The position numbers and the translations under genes are program-made. Positions 46,428 to 54,944 of a DNA stretch of 64,000 nucleotides are shown here, one piece after another. This DNA comes from Spirosoma aureum (lineage in GTDB: Bacteria; Bacteroidota; Bacteroidia; Cytophagales; Spirosomataceae): the NCBI RefSeq assembly GCF_011604685.1, contig NZ_CP050063.1, positions 1,944,501 to 2,008,500 of the forward strand, written 5' to 3'. Position 1 is the first letter of the stretch; each line of letters begins with the position of its first letter. A model generated the notes under the pieces. It did not search any database. It was not told the DNA's origin and worked only from the letters and a program-made list of their open reading frames with translations.

Positions 46428-47321
46428 ATGACAAATGTATACGACTTCTTGAAGTACCAACCAGATATTTACAGGCAATTCGTATGTAAAGATCTTCTGT
46501 TTGCTTACTACGATTGCCCGCAGTCGCAACACCGGGATGACATATTTTCGCATCATAGCTACCTTTCATTTGTTGTCAGTGGAAGCAAACGCATCTATCG
46601 ACAGGGAAAGAGCTGGACATTTGCGAAAGGGAGCCTGGAATTTGTCAAAAAAGGCGGATTTATTCAGGAAGTGTATCTGGATGAAGGCTTCCGGGCATTG
46701 ACATGCTATATACCGGATACTTACTTACAGCAGCTCATCCGAAGTTTTCGGCAATTCTATCGGGGGAAACCCATAACAAACCAGCCTACTGAGCCGATTA
46801 TTGAATTGGCCGCCAATGAAACTACAACGGGCTTTGTACAAACCTTACTAAACTACTTTGAACAGGAAATAGAACCCACTGGAGAGGTACTGGAAGAGCG
46901 GTTTCGGGAATTGTTATTTACTCTGCTCATCAATCCTGATAATTACGCCCTGGTTACCTATCTCCATAGTCTGACCGATCGTCCTCGTATATCGCTTTAT
47001 GAGGTGCTTGAGGCTAATTACATGTACCATCTGTCACTGAATGAATACGCTCAGATTGCCAACCGTAGTTTGGCCTCCTTTAAGCGTGAATTCAGAAGCT
47101 TATTCAATACAACGCCCGCTCAATGGCTCATTCAGAAGCGGCTCGATTACGCCCTGGTTCTACTCAACACAACCGAAAAGAGCATTGGTGATATAGTTTT
47201 CGATAGTGGTTTTGAGAATAGCTCCCATTTCAGCCGGGTCTTCAAAGACAAATTTGGACTTGCGCCCCAACATTACCGAAAACAACGTATAGTGCTGTCG
47301 GAACGGACCCTAACCGCTTAA
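46428..47321 (+). CDS. AraC family transcriptional regulator
   Basis: About 297 residues. N-terminal cupin-like sensing domain (LSFVVSGSKRIYRQGKSW; YLDEGFRALTCYIPDTYLQQL) and two C-terminal HTH units (LSLNEYAQIANRSLASFKRE; IGDIVFDSGFENSSHFSRVF with KFGLAPQHYRKQ). The ATG at 46428, preceded by a GGAG ribosome-binding site, gives MTNVYDFLKYQPDIYRQF, which aligns with the start of the next regulator; an upstream TTG at 46404 is rejected for that reason. It is followed by a paralogue and a flavoprotein gene, which it may control. Confidence 0.9.
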   Translation: MTNVYDFLKYQPDIYRQFVCKDLLFAYYDCPQSQHRDDIFSHHSYLSFVVSGSKRIYRQGKSWTFAKGSLEFVKKGGFIQEVYLDEGFRALTCYIPDTYLQQLIRSFRQFYRGKPITNQPTEPIIELAANETTTGFVQTLLNYFEQEIEPTGEVLEERFRELLFTLLINPDNYALVTYLHSLTDRPRISLYEVLEANYMYHLSLNEYAQIANRSLASFKREFRSLFNTTPAQWLIQKRLDYALVLLNTTEKSIGDIVFDSGFENSSHFSRVFKDKFGLAPQHYRKQRIVLSERTLTA

Positions 47322-47417
47322 TCGGTTTTACCTGTACTGGCTAAAAGGGCGACGCGGATGTGTTACCCAGTTTCTGTGGCTTTTCGACTAAAGGCCAAGC
47401 TCTTATTCTGCATTGCC

Positions 47418-48290
47418 ATGATAAATGTGTATGAATTTTTGCGCTACCAGCCAGAGCTTTACAAACAGTTCAATTGTAAAGATTTGATGTTTGTATACTA
47501 CTACTGTCCGCAGACCATACGGAAGGTAGATGTGTTTACGCATTACAATATTCTCTCCTTTGTTATAGAGGGCAGAAAGTTGATTCATCGACCTGATACT
47601 ACCTACTTATTGGAGGAAGGGCATTGCTATTTTTTCAAAACAGGAGCCTACAATCAGGAGCTTTATCTGGATGAAGGCTGGCGGTCGATGAACCTCTACA
47701 TACCAGACAGTTATCTGCAACAGCTTGTTGAAAATTATCCGCAGATTTATGATCAAAAATCAGAGCCAGAATCAATTTTTAGTCAGATTAATGAGTTGAA
47801 ACTCAATGAAGTGATTAGCCAGTTGGCGCAACGAATGCTAGCTTACTTTACCGACGAGCAGGCACCGATTGAAGCGATTCTTGAACAATGTTTTCGGGAA
47901 TTGTTTCTGGCCATTCTTGCCGAACCTGATAATCAATCATTGGTCGGGTATCTCGGCAAACTTGCTAAACGTACTAGTCCGTCGTTGTACATGATTATGG
48001 AGACGAATTTTATGTATAATCTATCGCTCCCTGAGTTTGCTCAACTGGCCCATCAAAGTTTGCCCAGCTTTAAGCGCGAGTTCAAACGGATGTTCAATAT
48101 ACCACCGGCTAAGTGGCTTCTGCAGAAACGGTTAGCACATGCTGGCATCTTGCTGAGAACCACAGAGAAAAGTATTAGTGATATCGTGCAGGAGAGTGGT
48201 TTCGAGAGTGGGTCGCACTTTTGTCGCGTGTTTAAGAATCAGTTTGGCGAATCACCATTGCAATACCGTAAGCAATTGAGCTTTAGGTAG
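47418..48290 (+). CDS. AraC family transcriptional regulator, tandem paralogue
   Basis: About 290 residues, clearly a duplicate of the preceding regulator over its whole length: MINVYEFLRYQPELYKQF, LSFVIEGRKLIHRP, ELYLDEGWRSMNLYIPDSYLQQL, then HTH units LSLPEFAQLAHQSLPSFKRE and ISDIVQESGFESGSHFCRVF. The open frame extends upstream to an ATG at 47358, but alignment with the paralogue and the ATG at 47418 argue for the shorter form. The sensing halves differ more than the DNA-binding halves, suggesting different signals but similar sites. It lies 45 bp before the flavoprotein gene. Confidence 0.9.
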   Translation: MINVYEFLRYQPELYKQFNCKDLMFVYYYCPQTIRKVDVFTHYNILSFVIEGRKLIHRPDTTYLLEEGHCYFFKTGAYNQELYLDEGWRSMNLYIPDSYLQQLVENYPQIYDQKSEPESIFSQINELKLNEVISQLAQRMLAYFTDEQAPIEAILEQCFRELFLAILAEPDNQSLVGYLGKLAKRTSPSLYMIMETNFMYNLSLPEFAQLAHQSLPSFKREFKRMFNIPPAKWLLQKRLAHAGILLRTTEKSISDIVQESGFESGSHFCRVFKNQFGESPLQYRKQLSFR

Positions 48291-48334
48291 TCTGTTCTAT
48301 ACGCTTTCACTCTTAAACCAAATCTATTCTAATT

Positions 48335-49696
48335 ATGGAAACAGTAGCTATTCCTCAATTGAAGGGGAAACTCATTGATCCGCAGCACCCGGAATACCAG
48401 GTGGCGCGTCAGGTTTATAATGGGATGATTGATAAGCAGCCAGCCTTAATTGCTCAATGTGATACGGTTGAGGATGTGGTGGCGATGGTTAACTATGCCA
48501 GAGAAACCAGCATGTTGCTGGCGATCAAAGGAGGGGGACACAATGGAGCGGGCTTAGGCGTCTGTGATAATGGCCTGGTCATTGATTTATCCGGTATGAA
48601 ACGAATTGAGGTTAATGCCGAAAAGCAGACCGTTTGGGCCGAAGGTGGCTGTTTGTTGAAAGATTTGGATGCCGCAACACATCCATATGGCTTGGCAGTG
48701 CCAACGGGTATTAACGGAACAACGGGCCTCGCTGGACTTACGCTCGGTGGTGGTCTTGGTTATCTGACCCGGCATTGCGGATTGACTATCGATAATCTGC
48801 TGGAAGCTACTGTCGTGTTGGCCGACGGCCGGGTCGTAAAGGCATCTGGCAGCGAAAATGAGGATTTATTCTGGGCTATTCGGGGCGGTGGCGGCAATTT
48901 TGGAGTTATTACATCTTTTCTGTTTCATGCCCATCCGATCAGTACGGTCGTGGCCGGACCAATACTTTACGAACTGGAAGATGCTAAAGAGATCATGCAG
49001 TGGTATCGTTCCTACATTAAAGATGCTCCTGATGAGATTAATGGCTGGTTTGCCTTCCTGACCGTACCCCCTGGCCCGCCATTTCCAGAACACCTTCATC
49101 TGAAAAAAATGTGTGGTATTCTGTGGTGTTATAGTGGCCCAACAGAAGACGCTGATAAACTACTGGGCCCAATCCGTCAGATGAAAACCCCGGCGCTCGA
49201 TCTGGTCGGACCAATGCCGGTACCCGTATTACAGGGCCTGTTCGATCCGCTCTATCCACCGGGAATGCAATGGTACTGGAAGGCTGATTATGTGAATGAG
49301 TTGAGCGACGAGGTAATCGATATTCATTGTCAACATGCCGCTCAACTCCCAACCATGCTCTCGACCATGCATTTATATCCCATCAATGGGGCGGCTGCAC
49401 GGGTCCGCAATCAGGACACTGCCTGGAATTATCGGGATGCAACCTGGGCGATGGTTATCGTTGGTGTTGATCCTGACCCGGCTAACGCTTCACTAATCAC
49501 CAGCTGGGCCAAAAATTACTGGCAGGATTTACACCCATACGGAGCCGGAGGTGCTTACATCAATTTTATGATGGAAGAAGGTGAAGATCGTGTAAAGGCC
49601 ACCTATGGCGATAACTACGATCGATTGGTGGCAGTAAAGGCTAAATACGACCCTACTAATCTGTTTCGGGTGAATCAAAATATTAAGCCCGTATAA
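48335..49696 (+). CDS. FAD-linked oxidase, berberine-bridge-enzyme type
   Basis: 453 residues. FAD_binding_4 domain with LLAIKGGGHNGAGLGVCDNG, where His69 is the usual covalent flavin attachment site, and GLTLGGGLGYLTRHCGLTIDNL. The C-terminal BBE segment is clear (YINFMMEEGEDRVKATYGDNYDRL; KAKYDPTNLFRVNQNI). I do not see the second (Cys) flavin link of bicovalent members at its usual place. Family members oxidise sugars, alcohols or alkaloids; the substrate here is unknown. No signal peptide. Position behind two AraC regulators suggests an inducible function. Confidence 0.9.
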   Translation: METVAIPQLKGKLIDPQHPEYQVARQVYNGMIDKQPALIAQCDTVEDVVAMVNYARETSMLLAIKGGGHNGAGLGVCDNGLVIDLSGMKRIEVNAEKQTVWAEGGCLLKDLDAATHPYGLAVPTGINGTTGLAGLTLGGGLGYLTRHCGLTIDNLLEATVVLADGRVVKASGSENEDLFWAIRGGGGNFGVITSFLFHAHPISTVVAGPILYELEDAKEIMQWYRSYIKDAPDEINGWFAFLTVPPGPPFPEHLHLKKMCGILWCYSGPTEDADKLLGPIRQMKTPALDLVGPMPVPVLQGLFDPLYPPGMQWYWKADYVNELSDEVIDIHCQHAAQLPTMLSTMHLYPINGAAARVRNQDTAWNYRDATWAMVIVGVDPDPANASLITSWAKNYWQDLHPYGAGGAYINFMMEEGEDRVKATYGDNYDRLVAVKAKYDPTNLFRVNQNIKPV

Positions 49697-49973
49697 TGCT
49701 CAACAACATGCCCGGGAATGGACTTAAACCCATATAAACAACAAGGTATATGAGCCAAAAACAACTAAGTTTTTAGAGGAACCTTTCTGGCAGTTTACTC
49801 CAAGCCTGAGAATCATTTTTCAATAGGGTTGGTATCAAAATACGCTACTCAGACTACCAATGGTAAGGTATGCACTTTGCCATCAGGCTATTGCCTTGCC
49901 TGAATTTTACACAGGCCGCTGAAACAGAATATGCATAATTTTTTCCTTACACATACCTATAACCACTTTTCTT

Positions 49974-50678
49974 ATGAAACCAATGAATGATAATCAATCG
50001 ACACCCCGTCGCGAATTTCTGGGCGCACTGACCAGTGGGGTAGCAGCTTTGAGCGTGGCCACGTTCGTTAATCCACAGGCCGCGCAGGCAGGACTCGAAC
50101 CTGTTCTGGAAAATAGTGTAGAAAGCGCCGATACCTGGTTTAACGACATTAAGGGGAAACACAAGGTCGTTTTTGATGCCACTCGGCCCCATGGCCTTTT
50201 CCCCTTTGCATGGCCTCGGGTGTTTTTAATGACAAATGGGGCTACGGGCACTCCTGAAGCAGAAAATAGTGTTGTAGTTGTGCTCCGTCATGATGCGATT
50301 CCGTATGCATTTGAAGACCGTTTATGGGAGAAATACAAATTTGGCGACGTTTTCAAAGCCGACGATCCGGCTACTAATAAGCCCGCAACTCGTAATCCGT
50401 TTTGGAAACCTAAGGCAGGTGACTATAAATTTCCGGGAATAGGAAATGTAGCGATTGGTATCAACGAACTGCAAGCCAGTGGTGTGAAGTTCTGCGTCTG
50501 CGAAGCAGCAATGTCTGTTTACAGTGCGGCTGTTGCTCAGGGCATTAATCAAAAGCCAGACGATGTGAAAAAAGACTGGCTCTCCGGTCTGTTGCCCGGC
50601 ATTCAGCCCGTTCCCTCTGGCGTGTGGGCGCTCGGTCGGGCACAGGAGAAAGGATGTGCTTACATTTTTGCTGGCTGA
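49974..50678 (+). CDS. Tat-exported DsrE-like protein
   Basis: 234 residues. The N-terminus has a twin-arginine motif (TPRREFLGALTSGVAALSVA) ending near AAQAG. The mature part resembles the DsrE/YchN fold: KHKVVFDATR at the start, SVVVVLRHDAIPYAF, then GVKFCVCEAAMSVYSAA with Cys174 and Cys176, and VPSGVWALGRAQEKGCAYIFAG at the end. DsrE-like proteins carry or transfer sulfur on Cys; exported versions are little studied. A TauE/SafE permease gene follows after 54 bp on the same strand, which supports a sulfur-related role. The start could also be Met4 (49983). Confidence 0.75.
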   Translation: MKPMNDNQSTPRREFLGALTSGVAALSVATFVNPQAAQAGLEPVLENSVESADTWFNDIKGKHKVVFDATRPHGLFPFAWPRVFLMTNGATGTPEAENSVVVVLRHDAIPYAFEDRLWEKYKFGDVFKADDPATNKPATRNPFWKPKAGDYKFPGIGNVAIGINELQASGVKFCVCEAAMSVYSAAVAQGINQKPDDVKKDWLSGLLPGIQPVPSGVWALGRAQEKGCAYIFAG

Positions 50679-50732
50679 TGTAAAAGTGGTTAGTAATAGT
50701 CGAATGAAAACAAAAGATGAACGATAACAATC

Positions 50733-51563
50733 ATGCAGGAACTTGGCTTCTTTTGTTCGGTGCTGATCGGTTTTTGCCTGGGCCTTATGGGAGGAGGGGG
50801 AAGTATGTTAACCATACCCGTGCTCGTGTATTTATTGGGCATTGATCCAGTACTTTCAACGGCTTATTCGCTGTTTGTAGTAGGCACAGCCGCGATCATA
50901 GGGACAATTAATTACATCCACGAACAAATTCACTACCGAATAGCCCTGCTGTTTTCGATTCCCTCATCTGGCGTCGTATTTCTGATCCGTCGATACGTTA
51001 TACCGACTATTCCTGACCCAGTTTTTGTCCACGAATCATTTCAACTGAGTAAAGCACTCGCCTTTCTGCTTTTTTTTGCCTTGATCATGCTGGTCGCTTC
51101 TTTTTCGATGATCAAAGGAGAAAGAAGCCAGGAAAATAGCGGAGCAGTCTTACCCCAATATCGCGACTCATTAACGATCCTGACCGGTTTACTGGCAGGT
51201 AGTCTGACTGGACTGGCAGGTATTGGCGGTGGCTTTTTGATTATACCAGCTTTAGTAATACTGATGCGATTGCCAATGAAAAAAGCAGTTGGTACGTCAT
51301 TGTTAATTATTGCTGTCAATTCATTTACCGGTTTTCTGAGCGACACGACAATTGAGCGGTTTAACTGGCCATTTCTGTTGGTTTTTACCAGCTTAGCTGT
51401 ACTGGGCATTCTGGTAGGTTCGTATGTATCGAGATTTGTTTCGGGTCGCAGAACCCGAATGCTTTTTGGATGGTCTGTACTGGGCTTAAGCGTTTATATT
51501 ATTGGCAAAGAAGCACTAATTCCTATGGTTAAAACGGTACAGTGGCTATGCCACATCCACTAA
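50733..51563 (+). CDS. TauE/SafE family membrane permease
   Basis: 276 residues with about eight hydrophobic segments. Both halves carry the family's Gly-rich motif: FCLGLMGGGGSMLTIPVLVY and GSLTGLAGIGGGFLIIPALV, followed by MRLPMKKAVGTSLLIIAVNS. The family moves sulfite, sulfoacetate, thiosulfate or other organic anions across the inner membrane. It lies directly behind the DsrE-like gene and is probably in the same operon, which points to a sulfur compound as substrate. Confidence 0.88.
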   Translation: MQELGFFCSVLIGFCLGLMGGGGSMLTIPVLVYLLGIDPVLSTAYSLFVVGTAAIIGTINYIHEQIHYRIALLFSIPSSGVVFLIRRYVIPTIPDPVFVHESFQLSKALAFLLFFALIMLVASFSMIKGERSQENSGAVLPQYRDSLTILTGLLAGSLTGLAGIGGGFLIIPALVILMRLPMKKAVGTSLLIIAVNSFTGFLSDTTIERFNWPFLLVFTSLAVLGILVGSYVSRFVSGRRTRMLFGWSVLGLSVYIIGKEALIPMVKTVQWLCHIH

Positions 51564-51635
51564 ACCAGTGGCTTATCGATTGCTATGATTGAAAGTGATA
51601 GCCTGTTCTAGACGCTTAATGGATGGATCGAAAAT

Positions 51636-51672
51636 GACAAGACCTCAGCTGGTAGCCAGTTGAGGTCTTGTC
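51636..51672. terminator. hairpin between converging TauE and small secreted protein genes
   Basis: GACAAGACCTCA (51636-51647) pairs perfectly with TGAGGTCTTGTC (51661-51672); after a G-T pair CTGG/CCAG continues the stem to a 3-base loop. On the minus strand it is followed by ATTTTCG. Confidence 0.75.
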
Positions 51673-51691
51673 CAAAAATGAATCTTAGTTG

Positions 51692-52090
51692 TTAGTTTAA
51701 GGCAACTACTCGGCTTGGTGTGCTAGGCTGTTGAGTCGAGAGGGTAATGTTGTGCGTTGTGGTTTCAACACCGTTCGTGATTTCTACCTGATACACGCCA
51801 TCTGGAAGGTCGCTCAGATTCAGGCGAGTGCGGTACTGGCTTTCGTTCTTATTCAGGTGCTGACTGTACAAAACTGCACCCTGAGCATTTTTCAGGCGAA
51901 TGTCGACAGTGCCGCCGGTTTCTTTGTCGAGAGCAATGTTCAGTTTGCCGTTAACGGTTGTGTAAACACCCGCTTTGTAAGCTACAGCACCAGTTGGGCG
52001 ACCGATTGGTTTAGCTTCAGAAAAAGAAGTCAATGATGTAAGAATACCCAGTGAAAGAGTAAGGAGCAGAGGTTTGATGAACGTTTTCAT
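51692..52090 (-). CDS. small secreted protein resembling a T9SS C-terminal domain
   Basis: 132 residues with a signal peptide (PLLLTLSLGILTSLTSFSEA). The mature part begins KPIGRPTGAVAYKAGVYT and then reads like the sandwich of type A T9SS sorting domains: GTVDIRLKNAQGAVLYSQHL, LNLSDLPDGVYQVEITNG and THNITLS. It has no cargo domain in front and a short Pro/Ser tail behind, so it is either a free-standing domain of this fold or a small exported protein using it. Function unknown. Confidence 0.75.
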   Translation of the reverse strand: MKTFIKPLLLTLSLGILTSLTSFSEAKPIGRPTGAVAYKAGVYTTVNGKLNIALDKETGGTVDIRLKNAQGAVLYSQHLNKNESQYRTRLNLSDLPDGVYQVEITNGVETTTHNITLSTQQPSTPSRVVALN

Positions 52091-52151
52091 GATATGTTAG
52101 TTTTTTTGTTTCCGTTTTTAAATCTAGCCGGGTTATTCCCGATTGATGATC

Positions 52152-52159
52152 CAAAGGTA
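52152..52159 (-). promoter_or_regulatory. candidate -7 box of the small secreted protein gene
   Basis: The minus strand reads TACCTTTG, an exact TAnnTTTG match, 61 bases before the ATG. A CAAA (TTTG on the minus strand) lies 26 bases further upstream, wider than the usual spacing. Confidence 0.35.
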
Positions 52160-52329
52160 TAGGCGATAGATGGTACTATGCATTACAAACTACCGGAGCG
52201 GTTTGCCGACTTGATGAATGGCGGAAAAATAGGGGCGATTGAGGAAACGGTATTTAGGATAGATGGGGATTTGATCGCAATTTTGTTCTGGACAATGACG
52301 TTGCAACGCCTGAAACATCCATCCGTATA

Positions 52330-53082
52330 ATGTCCCTTTATCGCATTCCTGCCATATTTTCTGACTTTAACCAGTTAACCGCAGCTGAAAGTACCCGACA
52401 TGGAGGGGTCAGTCCTGCTCCGTTTTCATCGCTCAATCTGGGTATAAACACATCAGACGAACCGGGTAATGTGACTGAAAATCGCCGTCGTTTCTTCAGG
52501 GCTCTAGGTTTAGAGGAATCAGAAAGCCACTTTGCATCGTCGCATCAGGTTCACGGAACGGCTATAATGTACGCTACCAAAGGTGGCCGTTTTGATGGTT
52601 ATGATGCGCTCATAACCGATATACCCGATTTATTTGTCGGCGTCACGGTTGCCGATTGTGTTCCAATCTTAATTTATGACAAAGTGAACCAGGCCGTGGC
52701 TGCCATTCATGCAGGCTGGCGCGGAACAGCAGGCGAAATCGTTACTAAAACACTTGCTGCGATGCAACAACAGTTTGGAACAGCAGCCGATCAATGCTAT
52801 GCCTATATCGGGACCTGTATCGACGAAAACTCATTTGAGGTTGGTCCTGAAGTAGCCGAACAGTTTGCTCCGGCCTATAAGCAGAAAGATTCCGGTACGT
52901 TAAAAGATTGTATCGATCTCAAAGCTGCTAACAGGCAGCAACTCGTTGATTTCGGAATTCCATTGGCTCAAATTGGCGTATCGCCTTTTTCAACGGTGCT
53001 CAATAACGATGATTATTTTTCATATCGCGCCGAACAAGGGCAAACCGGACGAATGTTGGCCGTAATTGGTATTCATCCTTAA
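52330..53082 (+). CDS. pgeF: peptidoglycan editing factor / YfiH-LACC1 family
   Basis: 250 residues, full-length YfiH (DUF152) family. The metal site is visible as His75 (SSHQVHGT), Cys110 (VTVADCVPIL) and His127 (AAIHAGWRGT), with GTCIDENSFEVG and the C-terminal YRAEQGQTGRMLAVI. Members were called polyphenol oxidases; biochemical work on relatives showed adenosine/purine nucleoside phosphorylase and deaminase activities, and E. coli YfiH edits peptidoglycan precursors. Cytosolic. It begins with ATG at 52330 and stands 69 bp before the GlsB-like gene. Confidence 0.92.
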   Translation: MSLYRIPAIFSDFNQLTAAESTRHGGVSPAPFSSLNLGINTSDEPGNVTENRRRFFRALGLEESESHFASSHQVHGTAIMYATKGGRFDGYDALITDIPDLFVGVTVADCVPILIYDKVNQAVAAIHAGWRGTAGEIVTKTLAAMQQQFGTAADQCYAYIGTCIDENSFEVGPEVAEQFAPAYKQKDSGTLKDCIDLKAANRQQLVDFGIPLAQIGVSPFSTVLNNDDYFSYRAEQGQTGRMLAVIGIHP

Positions 53083-53151
53083 ACAATGTCCTGTGTGAGG
53101 CTGTTATGTATCTGTTTTTGTAATAGATTTTTCACTCAACAGTTAATAATC

Positions 53152-53394
53152 ATGGGAATCTTAGTTTCAATCTTGGTAGGTGCGGTTGCCGGATGGCTCG
53201 CCGATCTTGTATTTAAGCGCTTTTCGTTTTCGCTCGTCGTTGAAATCCTGCTGGGTATTGCCGGTGGTTTCGTAGGGGGATGGATATTTGGTAGAGCTGG
53301 TGGTGTAGTAGATCAGATTCTAACATCATTCGTTGGTGCCGTCATCATTCTGGGTATTGCTGCTCTAATTAAAGGCTCACGCCGAACCGTATAA
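53152..53394 (+). CDS. GlsB/YeaQ/YmgE family membrane protein
   Basis: 80 residues, nearly all hydrophobic, with the family's three Gly-rich membrane segments (LVSILVGAVAGWLADLVF; LLGIAGGFVGGWIFGRAGG; VGAVIILGIAALI) and a basic tail. The family is often called transglycosylase-associated or stress-response; the true function is unknown. The ATG at 53152 is chosen because it begins the first segment; the frame extends 22 codons further without family likeness. Confidence 0.9.
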   Translation: MGILVSILVGAVAGWLADLVFKRFSFSLVVEILLGIAGGFVGGWIFGRAGGVVDQILTSFVGAVIILGIAALIKGSRRTV

Positions 53395-53439
53395 ATAAGT
53401 TGAACCGCACAGGCCATCCTGTGCGGTTCAACTTATTTA
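53392..53439. terminator. 22-bp palindrome spanning both stop codons of converging genes
   Basis: Arms 53392-53413 and 53418-53439 are perfect complements around the loop CCAT. The GlsB stop (53392-53394) is at its left end and the acyl-CoA dehydrogenase stop (53433-53435, minus strand) in its right arm, so one structure ends both transcripts. Confidence 0.85.
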
Positions 53440-54572
53440 AGTATCTGTCGCGAAATGACTACTTTCTGGATTTCGCTCGTTCCTTCTCCAATTGTACAAA
53501 GCTTGGCATCCCGGTAAAACTTCTCCGCCGGAAAATCCTTTGTATAGCCATAACCACCAAAAATCTGGACTGCTTCATTAGCCACCCGAACGGCGGTTTC
53601 TGAAGCAAAAAGTTTAGCCATCGCCGATTCTTTCGTTACGGGTTTTCCGGCATCTTTCAAATCGGCAGCCTGATAGGTCAATAACTTTGCCGCTTCAATA
53701 TCGGTGGCCATATCGGCCAGTTTAAAGCTGATACCTTGAAAATTAGCAATGGGCTGCCCGAATTGTTCCCGCTCTTTGGCATAGGCTAAAGCAGCATCGT
53801 AGGCACCATAGGCTATTCCCAAACTTAATGCGGCAATTGAAATACGACCGCCATCCAGAACCTTTAATGACTGGATAAAGCCGTCGCCTACCGCGCCTAG
53901 CCGCTGACTGTCGGGAATGTAACAGTCCTGAAACAGCATTTCGGCTGTTTCTGAAGCCCGCATTCCCATCTTATCTTCTTTTCGACCGCCCATAAAACCA
54001 GGCGTATCCCGTTCAACGACGAACGCAGTAGCATTGTGTGGTTTGTTTGGTTCACCCGTTCGGGCGATCACTACCGCAACGTTTCCACTTTTGCCATGCG
54101 TTATAAAATTCTTGGCTCCATTCAGAATCCAGCCGTCGCCCTGACGAATAGCCGTTGTGCGCATATTCCCTGCATCAGAACCTGTATTGGGCTCCGTCAG
54201 ACCCCACGCGCCGATCCACTCGGCAGTTGCTAACCGGGGAAGGTATGTTTGTTTCTGATTTTCGTTGCCGAATAATAAAATATGGTTTGTGCACAACGAA
54301 TTATGGGCCGCCATAGACAGCCCTACGGCACCATCTACGCGGGAAAGCTCCACAATAGCTGTTACATATTCGCGATAACCTAAACCCGTACCGCCATAGT
54401 CTGTGGGTACCAGCATTCCCATAAGGCCCTGATCGCCCAACTGTTTAAATAAGCTGGCGGGGAAATGTTGCTCTTCATCCCATTGGCGCACGTTTGGGCG
54501 AATTAAACGTTCACTCAAATCCCGAACCGATTGGGCTATTAATTCTTGATTTTCTACAATTTCGTTAGTCAT
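53433..54572 (-). CDS. acyl-CoA dehydrogenase
   Basis: 379 residues, flavoprotein of fatty-acid or branched-chain acyl-CoA oxidation. Family marks: TEPNTGSDAGNMRTTA (acyl-CoA and FAD contacts), WILNGAKNFITHG, REQFGQPIANFQGISFKLADM, and QIFGGYGYTKDFPAEKFYRDAK followed by TIGEGTSEIQK, where Glu of GEGTSEI is the catalytic base of short-chain type enzymes. No partner genes such as ETF are next to it, so the exact substrate is open. It is transcribed towards the GlsB gene and shares its terminator. Confidence 0.93.
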   Translation of the reverse strand: MTNEIVENQELIAQSVRDLSERLIRPNVRQWDEEQHFPASLFKQLGDQGLMGMLVPTDYGGTGLGYREYVTAIVELSRVDGAVGLSMAAHNSLCTNHILLFGNENQKQTYLPRLATAEWIGAWGLTEPNTGSDAGNMRTTAIRQGDGWILNGAKNFITHGKSGNVAVVIARTGEPNKPHNATAFVVERDTPGFMGGRKEDKMGMRASETAEMLFQDCYIPDSQRLGAVGDGFIQSLKVLDGGRISIAALSLGIAYGAYDAALAYAKEREQFGQPIANFQGISFKLADMATDIEAAKLLTYQAADLKDAGKPVTKESAMAKLFASETAVRVANEAVQIFGGYGYTKDFPAEKFYRDAKLCTIGEGTSEIQKVVISRQILK

Positions 54573-54726
54573 ATAAGGGTGTAACTCGATGAAGTGATCG
54601 AATAGAAATATCGCTAAATTCTATTGAAACTCCAATGGTTTTTTACTGGACACTTCCTAGGCAATATTAACTAGCAAAATAAGGTCCATAGTTTATTATG
54701 TTACCAAATTTGCTATTTTTAAATTT

Positions 54727-54759
54727 TTTGAGTTATAATAAAGTTAAATCGTATATTTG
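54727..54759 (+). promoter_or_regulatory. candidate upstream promoter of ugd
   Basis: TTTG at 54727-54730 and TATATTTG at 54752-54759, spacer 21 bases. It would give a leader of about 180 bases. Confidence 0.5.
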
Positions 54760-54864
54760 TTACGAGGTTAACAGGGTTAATGTTCAGTGCATTTGGTAGG
54801 TGACGAATTGTTTACCGATAAGTCATAATTACACGTTAGGGCTAGGCAGTTATTAAAAAACTCC

Positions 54865-54872
54865 TATTTTTG
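54865..54872 (+). promoter_or_regulatory. candidate proximal -7 box of ugd
   Basis: TATTTTTG, exact TAnnTTTG match, 72 bases before the ugd ATG; no good -33 element. Confidence 0.4.
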
Positions 54873-54944
54873 TGACATCGGGCCAACTTGAACGTCCGTA
54901 ATATATACCGTAATCGTTCGCAAATTTTACTTTGACATTTTTAT

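Larger units (their letters stand above)
54573..54944. other. divergent intergenic region before ugd
   Basis: 372 AT-rich bases with no gene. It carries two -7-type boxes on the plus strand (54752-54759 and 54865-54872), suggesting two start sites for the ugd-uxs transcript. No clear promoter for the acyl-CoA dehydrogenase was found. Confidence 0.55.
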
